Part shown: positions 36,342 through 46,497 of the stretch, piece after piece
Numbering within the stretch: the first letter of the stretch is position 1
Layout: each line of letters starts with the position of its first letter
Origin: Vibrio marinisediminis
Lineage (GTDB): Bacteria; Pseudomonadota; Gammaproteobacteria; Enterobacterales; Vibrionaceae
NCBI RefSeq assembly: GCF_014050145.1
Contig: NZ_JACFYF010000001.1
Span: 620,001 to 684,000, forward strand
DNA: 64,000 nt
Direction: 5' to 3'
Position numbers and translations under genes: made by a program
The notes under the pieces: model-generated
What the model was told of the DNA's origin: nothing
What the model saw: only the letters and a program-made list of their open reading frames with translations
Database searches by the model: none

Positions 36342-37300
36342 TGGAACAGGTACTTAATAGTTTGAAACTGCCTACCGACAAGAACATTCGTTATTTGTTG
36401 GTGATCTTAGTCGGCATTTTAGCCGTGATGGGATTCTCGAGCGGTCAGGCATTCTTCTCTATCGACAACTTACAGTCAATGTCATCACAAATGCCGCTAC
36501 TGGGCTTATTAGCTTTAGCAATGGCAGTGTGTATGTTGACTGGCGGGATTAACCTCTCAATCATTGCCACCACGAACGCTTGTGGTTTGGTGATGGCGAG
36601 CATTATCACTATCGCGCCAGATAGTTCGGCAATGTTAGTGATGGCACTAGCGGGTGGTTTGGTTACTGCGGTGGTTATTGGGCTGCTTAATGGCGCGTTA
36701 ATCGCTTATGTGGGCGTCTCTCCAATTCTTGCCACGCTAGGTATGATGACATTAATCAACGGTCTGAACGTGTTGATTTCTGGTGGTAGTGTTATCTCTG
36801 GTTTCCCAGAGGCGATTCTGGTTCTGGGCAACGGCTCACTGCTAGGCATTCCTATGCCGCTTATCTTGTTTGTTGGCTTTGCCATTGCGCTATGGGCACT
36901 ACTAGAGCACACCAGCCTAGGTCGCACTATTTACTTGATGGGTTCCAATGAGAAGGCAACGCGCTTCTCCGGTATTAACACGCAAAAAGCCACGCTGTAT
37001 GTCTACATTATCTCTTCAATGCTTTGTTGGGTTGCCGCGATTGTGATGATGGCGAAGTTTAACTCAGCCAAAGCGGGCTATGGCGAATCTTACTTGCTGA
37101 TTGCGATTCTTGCGTCAGTGCTGGGCGGCATAAACCCTGATGGTGGCTTCGGGCGAATCGTTGGGATTGGATTAGCGCTGATTGTGTTACAGACCTTAGA
37201 AAGTGGTCTTAACTTGCTGGGAGTGAGCAGCTATCTCACTATGGCACTATGGGGTGCCATCTTGATCCTATTTATCTTCTTACAAAAAAATAAGGCTTAA
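36341..37300 (+). CDS. Sugar ABC transporter permease 2 (RbsC type)
   Basis: 319 residues, same family as permease 1: CMLTGGINLSIIATTNACGLVMA, GVSPILATLGMMTLINGL, GSNEKATRFSGINTQKATLYVYIISSMLCWVAAIVM and ILASVLGGINPDGGFGR. Translationally coupled by a 1-bp overlap. Two distinct permeases instead of a homodimer is typical of the LsrCD/RhaPQ-like branch. Confidence 0.92.
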   Translation: MEQVLNSLKLPTDKNIRYLLVILVGILAVMGFSSGQAFFSIDNLQSMSSQMPLLGLLALAMAVCMLTGGINLSIIATTNACGLVMASIITIAPDSSAMLVMALAGGLVTAVVIGLLNGALIAYVGVSPILATLGMMTLINGLNVLISGGSVISGFPEAILVLGNGSLLGIPMPLILFVGFAIALWALLEHTSLGRTIYLMGSNEKATRFSGINTQKATLYVYIISSMLCWVAAIVMMAKFNSAKAGYGESYLLIAILASVLGGINPDGGFGRIVGIGLALIVLQTLESGLNLLGVSSYLTMALWGAILILFIFLQKNKA

Positions 37301-37311
37301 CGGGGTAGTAT

Positions 37312-38946
37312 ATGAGTATTTATTTTATCGGCGTTGATGTAGGTAGTGGCAGCGCACGTGCTGGGGTATTTGATGCTCTTGGGCGTAAAGTAGGCGAAGC
37401 CAAACGCGATACATTGATGTTTAAACCTCAAGCTGATTTCGTTGAGCAATCTTCAGATAACATTTGGCAGTGTGTTTGCCTTGCGGTAAAAGATGCCGTT
37501 TCACAAGCCAATATTGACCCTATTCAAGTTAAAGGCATCGGTTTTGATGCGACTTGTTCGTTGGTGGTTCTGGATAGAAACGGACAGCCACTCACCGTGA
37601 GCCCAACAGGGCGCAGTGAGCAAAATATCGTGATGTGGATGGATCACCGCGCGATTGATCAAGCGGATCGCATCAATAAAACTGAGCACCCTGTATTGGC
37701 GTATGTGGGTAACCGTATTTCCCCTGAAATGCAGACACCTAAGCTGTTGTGGTTAAAGCAGAACATGCCAAATACTTGGTCTAAAGCGGGCTACTTCTTT
37801 GACTTGCCTGATTTTCTGACTTGGAAAGCGACCTTTGATGCCAGCCGTTCACTTTGTTCAACCGTATGTAAGTGGACATACCTTGGTCATGAAAACAAAT
37901 GGGATAAGAGCTTCTTTACCCTGATTGGTTTAGAAGACTTGCTAGAAGACAACGCCAAAACCATTGGTGACCGTATTCTTCCAATGGGGCAACCTGTGGG
38001 TGATGGTTTAACGGTTCATGCGGCAGACGATTTGGGCTTAATGCCGGGAACCGCAGTCGGTACCTCTATCATTGATGCGCACGCAGGTGGCATTGGTGTG
38101 TTAGGCGCTGCGGGTATGAGCGGAGAAAAAGCGGATTTCAATAAACGTTTGGCGCTGATTGGGGGGACTTCTTCTTGCCACATGGCGGCATCAAAAACGG
38201 CGCGTTTTATTGATGGTGTTTGGGGGGCTTATTACGGTGCCATGATCCCAGACTATTGGCTCAATGAAGGGGGTCAGTCGGCGACTGGTGCGTTGATCGA
38301 CCATATCATCACTTCTCATCCTCTCTATGAAAGTGCCAAAGAGCAAGCGAGCAAGCTTGGGCAAACGGTGTATGAACTGCTAAACAATCGACTGTTGCAG
38401 TTGGCAGGCAGCAAAGAAGACATCGCATTTTTGACCAAAGATATTCACGTATTGCCTTACTTCCATGGCAACCGCTCGCCACGCGCTAACGCGCACTTAA
38501 CCGGTACGATGACTGGGCTGAAAATGTCGAAAACCATGGATGATATGGCGCTGCAGTACTTAGCCACCATTCAAGGTATCGCCCTGGGTACGCGCCACAT
38601 CATTGAAGTAATGAACGATGCGGGTTATGAAATTGATACCATCATGGCGTGTGGCGGCGGCACTAAGAATACGGTCTTCTTGCAAGAGCACGCCAATGCG
38701 ACAAGCTGTGTGATTGTCTTACCTGAAGAGAGCGAAGCGGTGATCTTAGGCTCAGCAATGTTAGGCTCTGTAGCTGCTGGTTTCTACAGTGATATCCCTG
38801 ATGCGATGAATGCCATGAGCCGCATCAGTAAGAGCGTGATGCCGCAAACCGAGAAGATTAAACATTTCTACGATGCGAAGTACAAAATCTTCCACAAGAT
38901 GTACCAAGACGATGTTGAATACAAACGCCTGATGAAAGAGTTTTAA
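37312..38946 (+). CDS. FGGY carbohydrate kinase, D-ribulokinase type
   Basis: 544 residues, the length of the FGGY (human) / YDR109C subgroup. N-terminal IGVDVGSGSARAGVFDALG (phosphate 1), IGFDATCSLVVLD, NIVMWMDHRA, then ALIGGTSSCHM and the C-terminal FGGY signature region with HGNRSPRANAHLTGTMTGL and MACGGGTKNTVFLQEHAN (adenosine site). Characterised members phosphorylate D-ribulose to D-ribulose 5-phosphate. 11 bp behind the second permease; last gene of the operon. With no dehydrogenase or isomerase in the operon, the imported sugar may itself be the ketopentose (inference). Confidence 0.87.
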   Translation: MSIYFIGVDVGSGSARAGVFDALGRKVGEAKRDTLMFKPQADFVEQSSDNIWQCVCLAVKDAVSQANIDPIQVKGIGFDATCSLVVLDRNGQPLTVSPTGRSEQNIVMWMDHRAIDQADRINKTEHPVLAYVGNRISPEMQTPKLLWLKQNMPNTWSKAGYFFDLPDFLTWKATFDASRSLCSTVCKWTYLGHENKWDKSFFTLIGLEDLLEDNAKTIGDRILPMGQPVGDGLTVHAADDLGLMPGTAVGTSIIDAHAGGIGVLGAAGMSGEKADFNKRLALIGGTSSCHMAASKTARFIDGVWGAYYGAMIPDYWLNEGGQSATGALIDHIITSHPLYESAKEQASKLGQTVYELLNNRLLQLAGSKEDIAFLTKDIHVLPYFHGNRSPRANAHLTGTMTGLKMSKTMDDMALQYLATIQGIALGTRHIIEVMNDAGYEIDTIMACGGGTKNTVFLQEHANATSCVIVLPEESEAVILGSAMLGSVAAGFYSDIPDAMNAMSRISKSVMPQTEKIKHFYDAKYKIFHKMYQDDVEYKRLMKEF

Positions 38947-38980
38947 CCTTGCTGTTTTGCTAACAGAATACAATCCACCC

Positions 38981-39012
38981 AAAGGCCTCAAATGAGGCCT
39001 TTGTTATTTTTC
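38981..39012 (+). terminator. Rho-independent terminator of sugar ABC operon
   Basis: AAAGGCCTCA / TGAGGCCTTT with a 2-nt gap, followed by GTTATTTTTC. Confidence 0.85.
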
Positions 39013-39182
39013 TCTTCATACTGTCTTCTCTGGAGGCCGTAATCGTTAGGATTTATTACTCGATAATTTCTATGCCAATATAGAGGTGAATTGAAATCAT
39101 CGTTATTATCAATATCGCTTACGTGATTACCTCGTTAACACTATGCGCACCAACAATAAGTAGCTAAGTGAGGCTAATAGCA

Positions 39183-39617
39183 ATGGCAAATATTGAATTT
39201 ACGGTCGGTGATCTTGAAGACAAACTACAATCAGAATTGAGTGCAGGTTTTGAATCTCATAGTCAGAAACAAGTGGCTCCGCCGTACCATAAAGAGCGAT
39301 TAAACTGGACGGTTAAAGATGACAGCGGCACCCTTATTGCTGCTCTTACTGCCGATTTATTGTGGGAATGGCTTTATATCGATGAGCTTTGGGTAGATGA
39401 AAGCTGCCGTGGCACAGGAATGGGTAAGCAATTAATGGCGAAAGCGGAAGAGTACGCTAGAGCGCAAAATTTATCAGGCTTATGGTTATGGACTCAGAGT
39501 TGGCAAGCGCCTGTATTCTACCAGCGTTTGGGATTTGAAGAGTTTACTCGTTTGGATAACTTCCCAACCGGGCATAGCCGAATTGGGTTGCGAAAATACC
39601 TGACTGAAATTGCATAG
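39183..39617 (+). CDS. GNAT-family N-acetyltransferase
   Basis: 144 residues from the ATG at 39183; a GTG at 39168 is possible. GNAT core: GTLIAALTADLLWEWLYIDELWVDESCRGTGMGKQLMAKAEEYA, with the acetyl-CoA loop CRGTGMG, and the end NLSGLWLWTQSWQAPVFYQRLGFEEF. Resembles small histone-acetyltransferase HPA2-type enzymes. Substrate unknown. Single gene. Confidence 0.87.
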   Translation: MANIEFTVGDLEDKLQSELSAGFESHSQKQVAPPYHKERLNWTVKDDSGTLIAALTADLLWEWLYIDELWVDESCRGTGMGKQLMAKAEEYARAQNLSGLWLWTQSWQAPVFYQRLGFEEFTRLDNFPTGHSRIGLRKYLTEIA

Positions 39618-39686
39618 CAAATAGTGCAATTGGCATCACGCCTCTTGTTGTGAGGCGCTGATTTACGTTTTTGGTATTAGAGAATT

Positions 39687-39730
39687 TGGCACTCTTTCTC
39701 TTTGGTGATTTTAAAAGAAAATGAGTGCCA
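39687..39730 (-). terminator. Inverted repeat after 6-phospho-beta-glucosidase gene
   Basis: TGGCACTC / GAGTGCCA arms, 28-nt interior with partly pairing TTTCTC/AGAAAA, directly 3' of the stop at 39746. Confidence 0.45.
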
Positions 39731-39745
39731 TTAACGAATGAAGAA

Positions 39746-41179
<1,434 letters not shown>

Positions 41180-41485
41180 TTACTGTGATTGTTCGTTGCG
41201 CTTTTCTTCAATACACTGAGCATAGCTGTTGGCTTTTAAGCCGTAGATCACTTGAACGTGGTGTTGGTCAATTCTCACCACACCAATGGCTCCACCTTGT
41301 TTTAGCGCTTTTTCATCAAGTAATGAAAGATCATTAAGCTCCAATCTCAATCGAGTCGCGCATGCTCCACAATCTTTAATATTGTGAAGTCCCCCCAACG
41401 CATGAATGATGGTTTCAACCTCCTGATCAAGATCAGGGTTTACACGCGTAAGTGCAGCAAATAAGCGGCGTAGCAAATTGAACAT
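41180..41485 (-). CDS. Stand-alone PTS EIIB protein (glucose superfamily)
   Basis: 101 residues. EIIB fold with the phospho-cysteine motif DCGACATRLRLEL (the Cys before ATRLR), preceded by HALGGLHNIK and followed by GAIGVVRIDQHHVQVIYG. In most systems this domain is fused to EIIC; here it stands alone with a short amphipathic N-terminus and there is no EIIC or EIIA gene beside it. It would relay phosphate to a separate EIIC, or regulate. The length matches an intact domain, so it is not a visibly broken gene. First gene of the operon with the GH1 enzyme. Confidence 0.85.
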   Translation of the reverse strand: MFNLLRRLFAALTRVNPDLDQEVETIIHALGGLHNIKDCGACATRLRLELNDLSLLDEKALKQGGAIGVVRIDQHHVQVIYGLKANSYAQCIEEKRNEQSQ

Positions 41486-41822
41486 CTTGTCTTCTTCGTA
41501 TTTATCTTTGAATCGTATTTGATTATGCGCCTCCTGCTGGTTAGATACAGTGCAAAATTGTGAGAAAGTGAGCTAGGGAGAAAATTGCTGTAACGACTGC
41601 TTATCTTGCGAACGCTTTGTTTACAAAGTATCAGGCAAGTTGGTTGTTCAAAACGGCGCTATAGTGTGATTAACCCCCTTGATGATATCGATAAAATGCT
41701 CGTGTTGAATTTTGCGATAGCAGGCTAATTAACTGTAATAAAATAGCTTTATTCTCTTGGTAATAATTTGCAGCCAGAACGGCACTGTAATGTTTGGCGT
41801 CGAGCCAGTAATAAGGATAGAT
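41486..41822. promoter_or_regulatory. Divergent region between EIIB operon and cpdP
   Basis: 337 bp with promoters for both directions. It holds the exact palindrome CTTTGTTTACAAAG (41615-41628) and TGTGA half sites that fall short of a CRP site. No gene. Confidence 0.45.
41615..41628. promoter_or_regulatory. 14-bp palindrome, candidate operator
   Basis: CTTTGT-TT-ACAAAG midway in the divergent region between the beta-glucoside operon and cpdP. Protein unknown. Confidence 0.4.
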
Positions 41823-42806
41823 ATGTTTAAAACTAAGTTAGCACTATTGATTGGTTGCTTGTCTTTTGGCGTCAATGCCGCTGGGTTTGAAGCGGTTACG
41901 TTAGGAAGTAAAGGCGGCATCCAAGATGGCAACTTGACTGCCTTTATGCTTAAGAGCGATCAAGACTCAAACTACGTTTTGCTTGATGCGGGCTCGGTAG
42001 TGAATGGCTTAATTGTGGCTGACAAAGAGGGTGCGTTTGCTGATATTAAGCTACCTACTGAATCACCTTATACAAAGGTGGGCTATTTACTGAAAGAGAA
42101 AGTAAAAGGCTATTTTATTAGCCATGCGCACCTTGATCACGTTGCGGGGATGATCATCAGCTCTCCAGATGACAGCAACAAACCTATCTATGCCTTAGCG
42201 GCAACCAATGATGCCTTGATGAGTAACTACTTCAACTGGTCAGCATGGCCAAACTTCGGTAACGAAGGCAACGGTTTTAAACTCAACAAATACACCTATA
42301 ACGATCTCGCGCCATCCCAATGGCATGCAGTAGCAGAGACAAGCATGCAGGTTATGGCTATGCCTCTAGCCCACTCAGGCGGTCAATCTACGGCATTTAT
42401 TGTAAAAGACAGTGAAGGGGATGTGTTTGCTTATCTTGGTGATACAGGACCTGATGCAGTTGAGAAAAGTGATGCACTGGGTAACGTGTGGAAGACACTT
42501 GCGCCATTTGTGAAGCAAGGTCAGCTAAAAGGTATGGTGATTGAAGTGTCTTATACCAATGAAACGCCAGATAAAGCGTTGTTTGGGCACTTAACACCAA
42601 ATTGGCTGATTAAAGAACTGACCGCATTAGAAACCCTAGCGGGCAAAGGCAGTTTAGATGATCTCGATGTTGTCGTAAGCCATATTAAATACAGCCTAAA
42701 GAAAGGCGAAGATCCACAAGTAGTGATTGAGCGTCAATTGGAGGCATCGAATACCTTAGGGGTTAATTTCTTGTTCCCAGAGCAAGGTGATACTCTAAAC
42801 TTCTAA
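41823..42806 (+). CDS. cpdP: Periplasmic class II 3',5'-cyclic nucleotide phosphodiesterase
   Basis: 327 residues from the ATG at 41823 with AAGGATAG before it; the frame opens 22 codons earlier without support. Signal peptide KLALLIGCLSFGVNA. Metal-binding motif SHAHLDHVAG, then MPLAHSGGQSTAFIV, YLGDTG and VIEVSYTNETPDKALFGHLTP, all diagnostic of class II phosphodiesterases (yeast PDE1, V. fischeri CpdP). It hydrolyses extracellular cAMP in the periplasm to AMP. Single gene with a terminator. Confidence 0.92.
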   Translation: MFKTKLALLIGCLSFGVNAAGFEAVTLGSKGGIQDGNLTAFMLKSDQDSNYVLLDAGSVVNGLIVADKEGAFADIKLPTESPYTKVGYLLKEKVKGYFISHAHLDHVAGMIISSPDDSNKPIYALAATNDALMSNYFNWSAWPNFGNEGNGFKLNKYTYNDLAPSQWHAVAETSMQVMAMPLAHSGGQSTAFIVKDSEGDVFAYLGDTGPDAVEKSDALGNVWKTLAPFVKQGQLKGMVIEVSYTNETPDKALFGHLTPNWLIKELTALETLAGKGSLDDLDVVVSHIKYSLKKGEDPQVVIERQLEASNTLGVNFLFPEQGDTLNF

Positions 42807-42832
42807 CCATGCTTTTGGTTTGCGTTTTTTAG

Positions 42833-42858
42833 GCCCTGCGATTTCGCGGGGCTTTTGC
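42833..42858 (+). terminator. Rho-independent terminator of cpdP
   Basis: GCCCTGCG / CGCGGGGC stem (one G-U), 4-nt loop, then TTTTGCTT. Confidence 0.75.
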
Positions 42859-42884
42859 TTGTGGTAGCGATTGTTTGTATTGCT

Positions 42885-43832
42885 TCAGTCACTCTTGAAT
42901 TGGCAATACTGTTTTGGTGACATTCCCGTCCATTTCTTGAATATTCTATTAAAGTGCGCTTGATCGGAAAAGCCACAGACAAACCCTACCTCTGCAAAGC
43001 TCAAATATTCACTCATTAATAAATGGCTCGCATGATGAACTCTTACTTCCTGCAAGATTGCAGCAAACTTTGCGTTGTTAGCGTTGAGATAGCGTTGCAT
43101 GCTTCGCGTGGATAGTGCCATAAATTTCGCGGTGTTGAGCATATTCGCTTCCAACAATCCTACGCTGTATATTGCTCGTTTGGTTTTATCAATGATGCCA
43201 TCCGTAGATAAAGAGTCACTCTTGGGTATATCTTGAAGGGGGGGAGTTTTCGATGGAGGACTGTATGGGGACCAATGAACATACCACTCGCCAGTGGGCT
43301 CTATAGGCTCACAAGTTGTAAGGTCTGGATAGCTAAAAATTGGTTGTTGATTGCTCTCATTTGAACTAAGCGTTACGCGAGAACCTGTTATGTGATTTAT
43401 TAGCCCGCATATCACACCTAAAATTGCCAAATCTTCCTCAACGGTTGGCATCGGATGTTTTCTAGATTTATGTGATATTCGTGCGAATGTTGGTTTTACG
43501 TCGCACTCGATATAGTGATTGCTGTGAATATACCTCTCAAGCCTTTGCCACTTTTTTAGAAACGAGTGGGGAGTACTCTGAGAAAGAAGTGCTTTACCGG
43601 TTGGAGTATCAACAAAGCCATCAATACCGACACTGCTTTTTAACAACGTCGTAAGCCCATAGTGAGTGCTAACAAATGAAACAAATTCCCGCTTTGTCTC
43701 TAAGGAGATGTGCACTTTATCATTAGAGTTAGTGGGAGAGCGTTGGGGAAGTGATAGCTTGTTTAAACCTGCCAACAGAATGTCCAACATGGTTCTACTT
43801 GCAAAGCCGGCGTTTCGATTTATTTCAGACAT
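42885..43832 (-). CDS. AraC-family transcriptional regulator
   Basis: 315 residues. The C-terminal ~100 residues form the double HTH: TAKFMALSTRSMQRYLNANNAKFAAILQEVR and LSFAEVGFVCGFSDQAHFNRIFKKWTGMSPKQYCQF. The N-terminal ~200 residues have no recognisable family and should hold the effector or dimerisation domain. Fourth and last gene of a minus-strand operon (27 bp after the membrane protein gene), so it is likely an autoregulator of that operon. Confidence 0.88.
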   Translation of the reverse strand: MSEINRNAGFASRTMLDILLAGLNKLSLPQRSPTNSNDKVHISLETKREFVSFVSTHYGLTTLLKSSVGIDGFVDTPTGKALLSQSTPHSFLKKWQRLERYIHSNHYIECDVKPTFARISHKSRKHPMPTVEEDLAILGVICGLINHITGSRVTLSSNESNQQPIFSYPDLTTCEPIEPTGEWYVHWSPYSPPSKTPPLQDIPKSDSLSTDGIIDKTKRAIYSVGLLEANMLNTAKFMALSTRSMQRYLNANNAKFAAILQEVRVHHASHLLMSEYLSFAEVGFVCGFSDQAHFNRIFKKWTGMSPKQYCQFKSD

Positions 43833-43859
43833 TTCTTCGCAGGTCCCTGAGAATGCTAT

Positions 43860-44471
43860 CTAACTATCCCTCTCGTTGAAGTCAGCCGCTGCTCGTTGTA
43901 ACTGCGTTTGCTTCTGAGAAATAGACTTAACGATTTTGCTACCAATCCATGGCAGTTTGACTAACCATTTTGGCGAACGAGAGACGACAAATACGACGCC
44001 ACCAAACCATAGCAGTTTACCTAAAAATACGGTCACTACCACTAAGTAACTAGAAATGCCCGATAACAAGCTCAAAATGACCATACTTCGCGGGGGAGTA
44101 GGTAATAAAGACATGGCAGCCAGCGCGTATAGCCCATATTGGTTTGTGTAACCTTTTAGCGTCTCCCAGCTCTGGTAGGAACTCGACTCCTCTGCTGGAA
44201 TCGCACTTTGTAGATAACTATCAAGCAAGGTAGAGATTAAGACTAAAATACTCGCGCCCATCGCCGCAGCAACAGCAAACATCAATGCAATAATCCATGC
44301 CTTTTTGGGATGAAGCCAAGCCAGTAAAATGACAGATGTTTGCGTAGGAAGGGCTGGTACAAAAAAATCACCGATAGAAATGCCAGCTAGAACATATACG
44401 GCTTTGGGCTTTCTTCCTTTTTTCATCACCCAATTGAGAACTCGATTTGTCACCGTTTGCTTTTGCTGCAT
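43860..44471 (-). CDS. DedA/VTT-like small integral membrane protein
   Basis: 203 residues from the ATG at 44471 with AAAGGAG 9 nt upstream; a GTG at 44480 is less likely. Basic N-terminus, then several TM segments with GDFFVPALPTQTSVILLAWLHP and LAAMSLLPTPPRSMVILSLLSGI, a re-entrant pattern resembling DedA/SNARE-associated proteins, and a basic C-tail. Inner membrane. DedA proteins flip undecaprenyl or other lipids; this role here is inference. 13 bp after the SDR gene. Confidence 0.65.
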   Translation of the reverse strand: MQQKQTVTNRVLNWVMKKGRKPKAVYVLAGISIGDFFVPALPTQTSVILLAWLHPKKAWIIALMFAVAAAMGASILVLISTLLDSYLQSAIPAEESSSYQSWETLKGYTNQYGLYALAAMSLLPTPPRSMVILSLLSGISSYLVVVTVFLGKLLWFGGVVFVVSRSPKWLVKLPWIGSKIVKSISQKQTQLQRAAADFNERDS

Positions 44472-44484
44472 TTCAATCACTCCT

Positions 44485-45207
44485 TTACACTTTCAGCATG
44501 ATATTTTCGATAAAATTTGGTAAGACTCGCCTTGCTTGCATGACCAATTTCATCTTTCCTACATGGATTTCCTTTCTGCCGTTTAGTGCACCTTGAATAA
44601 TTTCATCTGCGGCTTGTTCTGCGGATATTTTTCCTTTTCCACGTCCTTGAGTCATATCGGTATCGACTAACGGAAGTATCGCTTCACATACGTTTATGTC
44701 GCTGCCTTCGCGTTGTATTTGACCATTAAACGACTTACAAAATGCCCGTAAGCCTGCTTTATTGGCACAATAAATAGGGGAGCTTTGTTTTGGCGCAATT
44801 GCCAGCCCCGAGGTGACGTAAACCCAAGTACCTTTAGTACTTTCTACGTTACTAAACAAAAACTGCGTTAATTCAATGGGAGCGTTGAAGTTAATTTGGG
44901 TTTCGATTGCTACGCTTAAATCATCTTCAACGGGATCAAATAAGTTTCTCGCTTGTTGTACACCTGCGTTATGAATCACCATATCTAATGGTTCGGTGTT
45001 AATTGCTTCAGCCAGTTTCGCTATGCTTTTACTATCGGATAAGTCACAACAAATCCAACGAACGTTAGGGAAGTTGAGTTTTGCGGCACTAACCGATTTA
45101 TCACTGCTTCCCGTTGAAATTACTGAATAGCCAAGAGAGTTACATTTAGAGACAAGGGCTTTACCTACACCTCGCGTGCCTCCGGTAATTAACACGGTTT
45201 TAGACAT
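44485..45207 (-). CDS. Short-chain dehydrogenase/reductase
   Basis: 240 residues from the ATG at 45207, with AAGGAG 7 nt upstream and the start 8 bp inside the previous gene. Rossmann motif TGGTRGVGKAL, the NAG motif HNAGVQQARN, catalytic Ser in YVTSGLAIAP and YxxxK in YCANKAGLRAF. Oxidoreductase using NAD(P)H; substrate unknown. Second gene of the four-gene operon. Confidence 0.9.
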   Translation of the reverse strand: MSKTVLITGGTRGVGKALVSKCNSLGYSVISTGSSDKSVSAAKLNFPNVRWICCDLSDSKSIAKLAEAINTEPLDMVIHNAGVQQARNLFDPVEDDLSVAIETQINFNAPIELTQFLFSNVESTKGTWVYVTSGLAIAPKQSSPIYCANKAGLRAFCKSFNGQIQREGSDINVCEAILPLVDTDMTQGRGKGKISAEQAADEIIQGALNGRKEIHVGKMKLVMQARRVLPNFIENIMLKV

Positions 45208-45910
45208 TGGCATACTCCTTGATAACAGATAAATCCATCGGGGTATCGAACGTTGCCAACCCGAGGTATTCGACATATTTCCCTTTACGGTTTCTATCTC
45301 GAGGCTCCAAAAGACCGTCTATTTTTTCCAGGTCGTGTGTTTCAGTGTTGAAGTGAAAATCGGTAGAACCAAATAGCATTTTCCAAAACCACTTTTTTGG
45401 CGTAACACTAATAACAAGTTTGTCTTTGAAATTTCGTTTTTGTAACGTTACTCCCGTATGGGCTTGCACTTTTAAAACGGTGTAGTCCAGTTCGACTTTT
45501 GTGCCGTTCATCAGTGCATCCCAATGTTTGGTAATTTCAAAAGGTACGCTTAGCAACGTGCATGGTGACGTAATGAAATTGAGGTTTTTCTCTTTTTCTC
45601 TATATTTGGTTTTATAACTGTTTAGTCTAGCATTGCCATGGTTGCTGTTTACTTGCAAACAACCTTCTTCACTCAAATCAGGATGATTCATAGAAGCAAA
45701 TTGAAGACCATTTTTAGGGCACCACAACACTTCTTCTATGGCTATCTTGCGTTTGCCCGTTCCTTGCCAAATTCGCTTGGCTTTGAGAAAACCATTGTCT
45801 AACTTCTCTATGGTTAGACTGTATTCAAATAGCAACCTTGGATTAATGTGACGATTATTGGTCACTTCTGCATTGGCTTGTCCAATTTGAACCGCATTAT
45901 TTTTTTCCAT
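45200..45910 (-). CDS. Unknown protein, first gene of four-gene operon
   Basis: 236 residues, no signal peptide, no TM, no family recognised. Beta-rich with basic patches (LDNGFLKAKRIWQGTGKRKIAIEEVLWCP, VELDYTVLKVQAHTGVTLQKRNFKDKLVISVTPKKWF). The pattern of strands hints at a lipocalin-like or lipid-binding barrel, but this is weak. The last bases overlap the SDR gene, so the products are made together. Confidence 0.6.
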   Translation of the reverse strand: MEKNNAVQIGQANAEVTNNRHINPRLLFEYSLTIEKLDNGFLKAKRIWQGTGKRKIAIEEVLWCPKNGLQFASMNHPDLSEEGCLQVNSNHGNARLNSYKTKYREKEKNLNFITSPCTLLSVPFEITKHWDALMNGTKVELDYTVLKVQAHTGVTLQKRNFKDKLVISVTPKKWFWKMLFGSTDFHFNTETHDLEKIDGLLEPRDRNRKGKYVEYLGLATFDTPMDLSVIKEYANV

Positions 45911-46158
45911 TTTTCCTCCTCACATCAGTCAGGTGTAATGTAGCGAGGATTAAACCGAAACTATTGAATATTTACGCCAATTGCCTTTATTCATAAGCCG
46001 TAATGGCAGGGAAGTAATCGCACTGGTTTCCCCTATATTTATTGAGGCTTGCGATAGATCTCTGGTTTCAACGAGTTTAAATGAGCCAGAACTTTTCGAG
46101 TAAAAGGCAAGATAGATCTATTCATCCATATGGCTTGTCTATGCGAAGAATGATAAGT

Positions 46159-46173
46159 TGATAATAATTATCA
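46159..46173. promoter_or_regulatory. Perfect Fur box
   Basis: TGATAAT-A-ATTATCA is an exact match to the 7-1-7 Fur palindrome, 18 bp before the ATG at 46192, where it would block the promoter or ribosome access. Iron repression of the downstream small gene is expected. Confidence 0.85.
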
Positions 46174-46191
46174 TTGCTAATTGGTCCTATT

Positions 46192-46497
46192 ATGGAAAAA
46201 CCACTTTTAACAAGAACGGTCTATTTGCACTTAATTGTATCAGCGCTATTGAATAACCATTTAAAGGAGATCCAAGGCAATGTTGACGCTGAGGAGTTCG
46301 ATGATTTTCGTCGAGTGACAGGAAAAATAATGGGGGAAATCTATACAAGCGTTTTAGCTAAAATTTGGAGTGAGCATAAAGAGCTTAACCCCACGCTCAT
46401 GGGCGGTGACTTTGAGGTGGACAATAGTGTTCAAGAGAGAGCGATAGTCTTTGTTGAAGAGCTTTTAAATCATTTAGATGACTCTATCGGTCAGTGA
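46192..46497 (+). CDS. Small unknown protein under a Fur box
   Basis: 101 residues from the ATG at 46192; ORF runs back six codons to a non-ATG. Mostly helical (VYLHLIVSALLNNHLKEIQG, FRRVTGKIMGEIYTSVLAKIW, ERAIVFVEELLNHLDDSI); no cysteines, no signal peptide, acidic end. No family recognised. The start directly follows a perfect Fur palindrome, so it should be made in iron limitation. Possible Fur-regulated accessory or regulator; not an iron transporter by sequence. Confidence 0.7.
   Translation: MEKPLLTRTVYLHLIVSALLNNHLKEIQGNVDAEEFDDFRRVTGKIMGEIYTSVLAKIWSEHKELNPTLMGGDFEVDNSVQERAIVFVEELLNHLDDSIGQ

Noticed and set aside
41180-41485. EIIB gene as a decayed EIIBCA pseudogene
   Set aside because: The EIIB domain is complete, has a proper start and stop and its own ribosome site; no EIIC remnant is visible upstream or downstream.
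41486-41822. CRP site in front of cpdP
   Set aside because: Only TGTGA half sites without a matching second half were found.
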